Positions 5,570 to 8,420 of a stretch of 8,420 bases of DNA are shown in pieces. Position numbers and translations under genes: made by a program. The DNA comes from an uncultured Campylobacter sp. (GTDB lineage: Bacteria > Campylobacterota > Campylobacteria > Campylobacterales > Campylobacteraceae), in contig NZ_CALINL010000218.1 in the NCBI RefSeq assembly GCF_938045225.1, positions 1 to 8,420 on the forward strand, given 5' to 3'. Below the pieces are notes generated by a model. It ran no database searches, had not been told where the DNA came from, and saw only the letters and a program-made list of their open reading frames with translations. Numbering within the stretch: the first letter of the stretch is position 1; the number at the start of each line of letters is the position of its first letter.

Positions 5570-5678
5570 TCAATTCGCACACACCAGTCCTAAAATTTGG
5601 TTGCGTTTGTCAAAAGCAAATGTTAATGGGTGTGGAGGAGAAACCTAAATTTCGGGGCAACCCACAAGGAGAAAACTC
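5570..5678 (+). promoter_or_regulatory. Structured 5' leader of rpsB, candidate S2-responsive leader
   Basis: CACACC (5580-5585) can pair with GGTGTG (5629-5634), enclosing a stem CGTTTG (5604-5609) with CAAATG (5617-5622). The same G-rich segment can instead pair downstream, TGTGG (5631-5635) with CCACA (5662-5666), ending next to the true ribosome site AAGGAG (5667-5671). The block AGGAGAAA occurs twice (5636-5643 and 5668-5675); the first copy has no start codon in range. S2 is known to repress its own rpsB-tsf mRNA in E. coli; a similar role here is inference. Confidence 0.4.
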
Positions 5679-6479
5679 ATGGTAACAATGAGAGATTTGC
5701 TAGAGTGCGGCGTTCATTTCGGACACCAAACGCGCAGATGGAATCCGAAGATGAAAAAATTCATTTTCGGCGAGAGAAAAGGTATCTATATCATAGATCT
5801 ACAAAAAACTATCCGCTACTTCCGCTACACTTATAACGTCGTTCGCGACGCGGCTGCAGAGGGTAAAACTATACTTTTCGTAGGTACTAAAAAGCAAGCC
5901 GGTGCAACTCTAAAAGAGTATGCCGAAAAATGCGGCATGCCGTACGTAAATCACCGTTGGCTAGGCGGCATGATGACGAACTTCGGTACTATCCGCCAGT
6001 CTATCCGCAAACTAGAAGTTATCGAGACTATGGAAGAAGATGGTTCGATAAATTTACTAACTAAAAAAGAGGCTTTGATGCTTCGCCGCAAAAAAGAGAA
6101 GCTTCTAGCGTCTCTAGGCGGTATCAGAAACCTAAAAACCGTGCCTGATATGATTTTCGTCATCGACACCGTAAAAGAAAAAATCGCCGTTCAAGAGGCT
6201 AATCGCCTAAAAATCCCTGTCGTAGCTCCGATCGATACAAACTGCGATCCTGACGTTATCGACTTCCCGATCCCCGGCAACGACGACGCGATCCGCTCAG
6301 TTCAGCTTTTCTGCCAAGAGATGGCTGAGGCTATCATCGAGGGACGCTCTCAGCTTGAAAAAGACGGCGGCGAGCAAGAAGAAGGCAAAGAGGTCGTAAG
6401 TCAAGCTGAAAAAGACGCAGTCGTAAACGAGGCCGTTAACGAAGACTTCTCCGAGGACTTCAGCGAGGACGAAGAATAA
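5679..6479 (+). CDS. rpsB: Small ribosomal subunit protein S2
   Basis: S2 is a late-assembling protein of the 30S subunit, needed with S1 for mRNA binding. The 266-residue sequence carries the S2 signatures: LLECGVHFGHQTRRWNPKM at residues 8-26, LFVGTKKQA near 66-74, NHRWLGGMMTNF, and DTNCDPDVIDFPIPGNDDAIRSV. The last 40 residues or so form a variable acidic tail with a short EDFSEDFSEDEE repeat, typical of Campylobacter S2. The ATG at 5679 has AAGGAG 7 bases upstream; a second in-frame ATG at 5688 is less well placed. The stop overlaps the tsf start by one base. The gene has only one AAATTT, unlike most neighbours, as expected for codon selection in a highly expressed gene. Confidence 0.98.
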   Translation: MVTMRDLLECGVHFGHQTRRWNPKMKKFIFGERKGIYIIDLQKTIRYFRYTYNVVRDAAAEGKTILFVGTKKQAGATLKEYAEKCGMPYVNHRWLGGMMTNFGTIRQSIRKLEVIETMEEDGSINLLTKKEALMLRRKKEKLLASLGGIRNLKTVPDMIFVIDTVKEKIAVQEANRLKIPVVAPIDTNCDPDVIDFPIPGNDDAIRSVQLFCQEMAEAIIEGRSQLEKDGGEQEEGKEVVSQAEKDAVVNEAVNEDFSEDFSEDEE

Positions 6480-7543
6480 TGGAAATCAGCGCACAAATGG
6501 TAAAAGAGCTCCGCGAATCAACCGGAGCCGGAATGATGGACTGCAAAAAGGCGCTAGCTGAAGCTAACGGCGATATGGAAAAAGCCGTCGATATATTGCG
6601 CGAAAAAGGTCTAGGTCAAGCTGCTAAAAAAGCTGACCGCCTAGCTAGCGAGGGTCTTGTGAGTGTTGTTGTTTGCGATCACTGCAAAACCGCAACTATC
6701 AGCGAGATAAACTCTGAGACTGACTTCGTCGCTAAAAACGCTCAGTTTCAAAATTTGACAAAAGACACTACGGCGCACATCCAAACGAATTTGATAAAAG
6801 ACGTCGAGAGCCTAAACGCAAGCGTTATCAACGGCGTTAAATTTGAGGATTATTTTAAAACCCAGATCGCTACTATCGGCGAAAATTTGGTCGTTCGCCG
6901 CTTTGAGACTATAAAAGCGGACGACAAAGGCGTAGTAAACGGCTATGTGCACTCAAACGGCCGCGTAGGCGTGCTTATCGGCCTAGCTTGCGAAAGTGCA
7001 GAAATCGCTAACAAAGCAGCTGAATTTGCAAGAAATTTATGCATGCATGCAGCTGCTATGAAACCAAGCGTAATAAGCTATAAAGACCTTGATAAAGATT
7101 TTGTCGAGAAAGAATTTATCGCGCTTCGTGCTGAGCTCGAAAAAGACAACGAAGAGCTAAAACGCCTTGGCAAGCCGCTTCACCACATCCCTGAGTATGC
7201 TAGCCGCTGCCAAATAGGCGATGCCGAGCTTGCTAAGGCTACGAAAGCGATCGAAGAAGAACTAAAAGCCGAGGGTAAGCCTGAGAAAATTTGGGATAAG
7301 ATCATACCTGGCAAGATCGAGAGATTTTATGCCGACAACACCGTTTTAGATCAGCGCCTTACGCTGCTTGGACAGTTTTACGTAATGGACGATAAAAAAA
7401 CTATCGAGCAAGTCGTTGAAGAAAAAGGCAAAGAGCTAGGTGGCAAGATCGAAGTAGTAAAATACGTTCGCTTTGAGCTTGGCGAAGGTTTAGAGAAGAA
7501 AAACGAAGACTTTGCAGCCGAGGTTGCGGCTCAAATAGGCTAA
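6479..7543 (+). CDS. tsf: Translation elongation factor Ts
   Basis: EF-Ts is the cytosolic nucleotide exchange factor that releases GDP from EF-Tu. The 354 residues match the length of Campylobacter EF-Ts. An N-terminal UBA-like domain (about 1-45, with ELRESTGAGMMDCKKAL) is followed by the EF-Tu-contacting motif TDFVAKN at 81-87, and then by the core subdomains with VNGYVHSNGRVGVLI and CMHAAAMKP. The C-terminal part (about residues 230-330) resembles the coiled-coil and second core subdomain of long EF-Ts proteins. The ATG shares its A with the rpsB stop (TAATG), so translation is probably coupled; the only ribosome-site-like sequence is GAGG about 10 bases upstream, inside the rpsB tail. 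Confidence 0.98.
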   Translation: MEISAQMVKELRESTGAGMMDCKKALAEANGDMEKAVDILREKGLGQAAKKADRLASEGLVSVVVCDHCKTATISEINSETDFVAKNAQFQNLTKDTTAHIQTNLIKDVESLNASVINGVKFEDYFKTQIATIGENLVVRRFETIKADDKGVVNGYVHSNGRVGVLIGLACESAEIANKAAEFARNLCMHAAAMKPSVISYKDLDKDFVEKEFIALRAELEKDNEELKRLGKPLHHIPEYASRCQIGDAELAKATKAIEEELKAEGKPEKIWDKIIPGKIERFYADNTVLDQRLTLLGQFYVMDDKKTIEQVVEEKGKELGGKIEVVKYVRFELGEGLEKKNEDFAAEVAAQIG

Positions 7544-7547
7544 ATTA

Positions 7548-8204
7548 ATGGAAATCTTAAAGGGCGTAAATCTAGGCTTTGCGTATGATTATACGCTCTT
7601 TGAGAATGTAAATTTAAGCGTCAATGCCGGCGGCAGTTGCGCTATAACGGGCGTCAGCGGCTGCGGCAAATCAACCATACTCCACATACTTTCCACTCTT
7701 TTGCGACCCAAAAACGGCGAAGTTATCTACGGCGGCAAGTCGCTTTACGATCTATCAGCAAACGAGCTCTTGCGTATCCGCAGATTTGATTTCGGTATCA
7801 TTTTTCAGGCGCATTATCTTTTTAAAGGCTTTAGCGCGCACGAAAATATCGAGCTGGCCTCCGTTTTATCCGCACAAAAGATCGACGATGAAATTTTGTC
7901 AAATTTAAAAATAGACGGCGTAATGAATCAAAAAGTAGGCGAGCTAAGCGGCGGCCAGCAGCAGCGCGTCTCAATCGCTAGGGTGCTTTGTAAAAAACCG
8001 CGCGTGATATTTGCCGACGAGCCTACGGGAAATTTAGACAAACAGACAGCAAACGAGGTGATGCAAACGCTGTTTAACTACATAAAAGCAAACGATGCGG
8101 CACTGGTTTTGGTTACTCACGACAACGAACTTGCGCAAAGATGCGACGAAGTTTATCGCCTCGAAGACAAGAAATTCTCTTTAATTTCTTCCGAAGCTAT
8201 TTAA
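7548..8204 (+). CDS. ABC transporter ATP-binding protein, LolD/MacB-like
   Basis: A 218-residue single-domain ABC ATPase. Visible motifs are Walker A GVSGCGKST (35-43), Q-loop Q87 in FGIIFQ, signature LSGGQQQR (133-140), Walker B VIFADEP with catalytic E158, D-loop NLD (162-164) and H-loop H191 in LVTHD. Length and sequence resemble the LolD/MacB/FtsE group, which drives mechanotransmission or lipoprotein release rather than classical import. No permease gene lies in the window, so the partner and substrate are unknown. It starts 4 bases after the tsf stop, without a strong ribosome site of its own, so it is the last gene of the rpsB-tsf operon. From memory, C. jejuni has the same order (Cj1182c-Cj1180c), so linkage to the translation genes appears conserved. 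An intrinsic terminator follows. Confidence 0.93.
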   Translation: MEILKGVNLGFAYDYTLFENVNLSVNAGGSCAITGVSGCGKSTILHILSTLLRPKNGEVIYGGKSLYDLSANELLRIRRFDFGIIFQAHYLFKGFSAHENIELASVLSAQKIDDEILSNLKIDGVMNQKVGELSGGQQQRVSIARVLCKKPRVIFADEPTGNLDKQTANEVMQTLFNYIKANDAALVLVTHDNELAQRCDEVYRLEDKKFSLISSEAI

Positions 8205-8249
8205 ATATTTTTACAGACTACGAGTTTTCAAATTTACCGTTTAAAATTT

Positions 8250-8275
8250 GCGCGCCAAATTTGCGAGCTTTTTTT
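8250..8275 (+). terminator. Intrinsic terminator of the rpsB-tsf-ABC operon
   Basis: GCGCGC (8250-8255) pairs with GCGAGC (8263-8268) at five of six positions around a CAAATTT loop, followed directly by seven Ts (8269-8275). An overlapping alternative stem AAATTTG/CAAATTT also exists. This is the most typical rho-independent terminator in the window. Confidence 0.7.
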
Positions 8276-8420
8276 AAGTAAAATTTATCGTAAGATGTTT
8301 TGGATTCGCAAGACGTAGCGACTTGTTAAAAATTTAGTTTCGACTTCGCCAACCGACGAAACATAAAAACGAATGCCTACATCTCGCCGCCCCGCAAAAC
8401 TAAAATTTAACGCAAAAACA
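8276..8420. other. Terminal stretch without a supported gene
   Basis: After the terminator I see no convincing coding sequence to the window edge. A minus-strand frame stays open from 8419 to a TAA at 8285-8287, and an ATG at 8373 opens a plus-strand frame that reaches the edge, but neither has recognisable protein sequence or a ribosome site. In C. jejuni I recall fliR at this place; nothing like its N terminus is visible here. Confidence 0.4.

Noticed and set aside
5630..5836. A 68-codon plus-strand frame across the rpsB start.
   Set aside because: It is a shadow of rpsB in another frame, with no recognisable protein sequence; the S2 frame is unmistakable.
8285..8419. Minus-strand frame open for 44 codons from the right edge to a TAA, possible 3' end of a gene.
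   Set aside because: The translation shows no family I recognise, and a frame of this length is expected by chance. More sequence to the right would decide.
8373..8420. ATG opening a plus-strand frame that reaches the window edge, possible start of a new gene.
   Set aside because: Only 16 codons are visible, with no ribosome site or recognisable N terminus.

Overview
This window looks like core chromosome of a Campylobacter-type epsilonproteobacterium, probably one of the less AT-rich species of the concisus/curvus/rectus/showae kind. The evidence is the S2 and EF-Ts proteins, which read as Campylobacter; the order rpsB-tsf-ABC ATPase, which I recall from C. jejuni; the promoters, with good -10 boxes and AT-rich upstream DNA but no clear -35; and the very frequent word AAATTT. 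The genus call is firm and the species call is not. I see no mobile element, CRISPR array, tRNA, rRNA or phage gene.

Left part (1-3023): a formate/nitrite-type channel gene cut by the left edge runs toward a convergent CRP/FNR-family regulator that starts with TTG. Between them lies an 18-bp inverted repeat. Divergent from the regulator is a two-gene unit for riboflavin synthase (ribE) and a YfiH/PgeF laccase-domain protein. A perfect 10-bp inverted repeat abuts the ribE -10 box.

Middle (3024-5394): three singly transcribed genes. The first encodes an exported Sel1-repeat protein of the Helicobacter Hcp type, with CX7C pairs every 36 residues, and is followed by a 28-bp hairpin. The second encodes a 71-residue protein I do not recognise, behind a consensus -10 box. 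The third encodes isoaspartyl dipeptidase IadA with every metal ligand and catalytic residue present.

Right part (5395-8420): a 284-base leader precedes the translation operon rpsB-tsf-ABC ATPase. The leader holds an iadA terminator, two TATAAT boxes, several hairpins with mutually exclusive pairings, a second Shine-Dalgarno copy without a start codon, and a short ORF overlapping the rpsB start. The operon ends at a good intrinsic terminator, and the last 145 bases hold no gene I can support.

The genes are mostly ordinary housekeeping functions and I did not find a clear new multi-gene system. The points most worth a second look are non-coding: the structured rpsB leader, the long intergenic hairpins, the palindrome at the ribE promoter, and the strong excess of AAATTT across the window.
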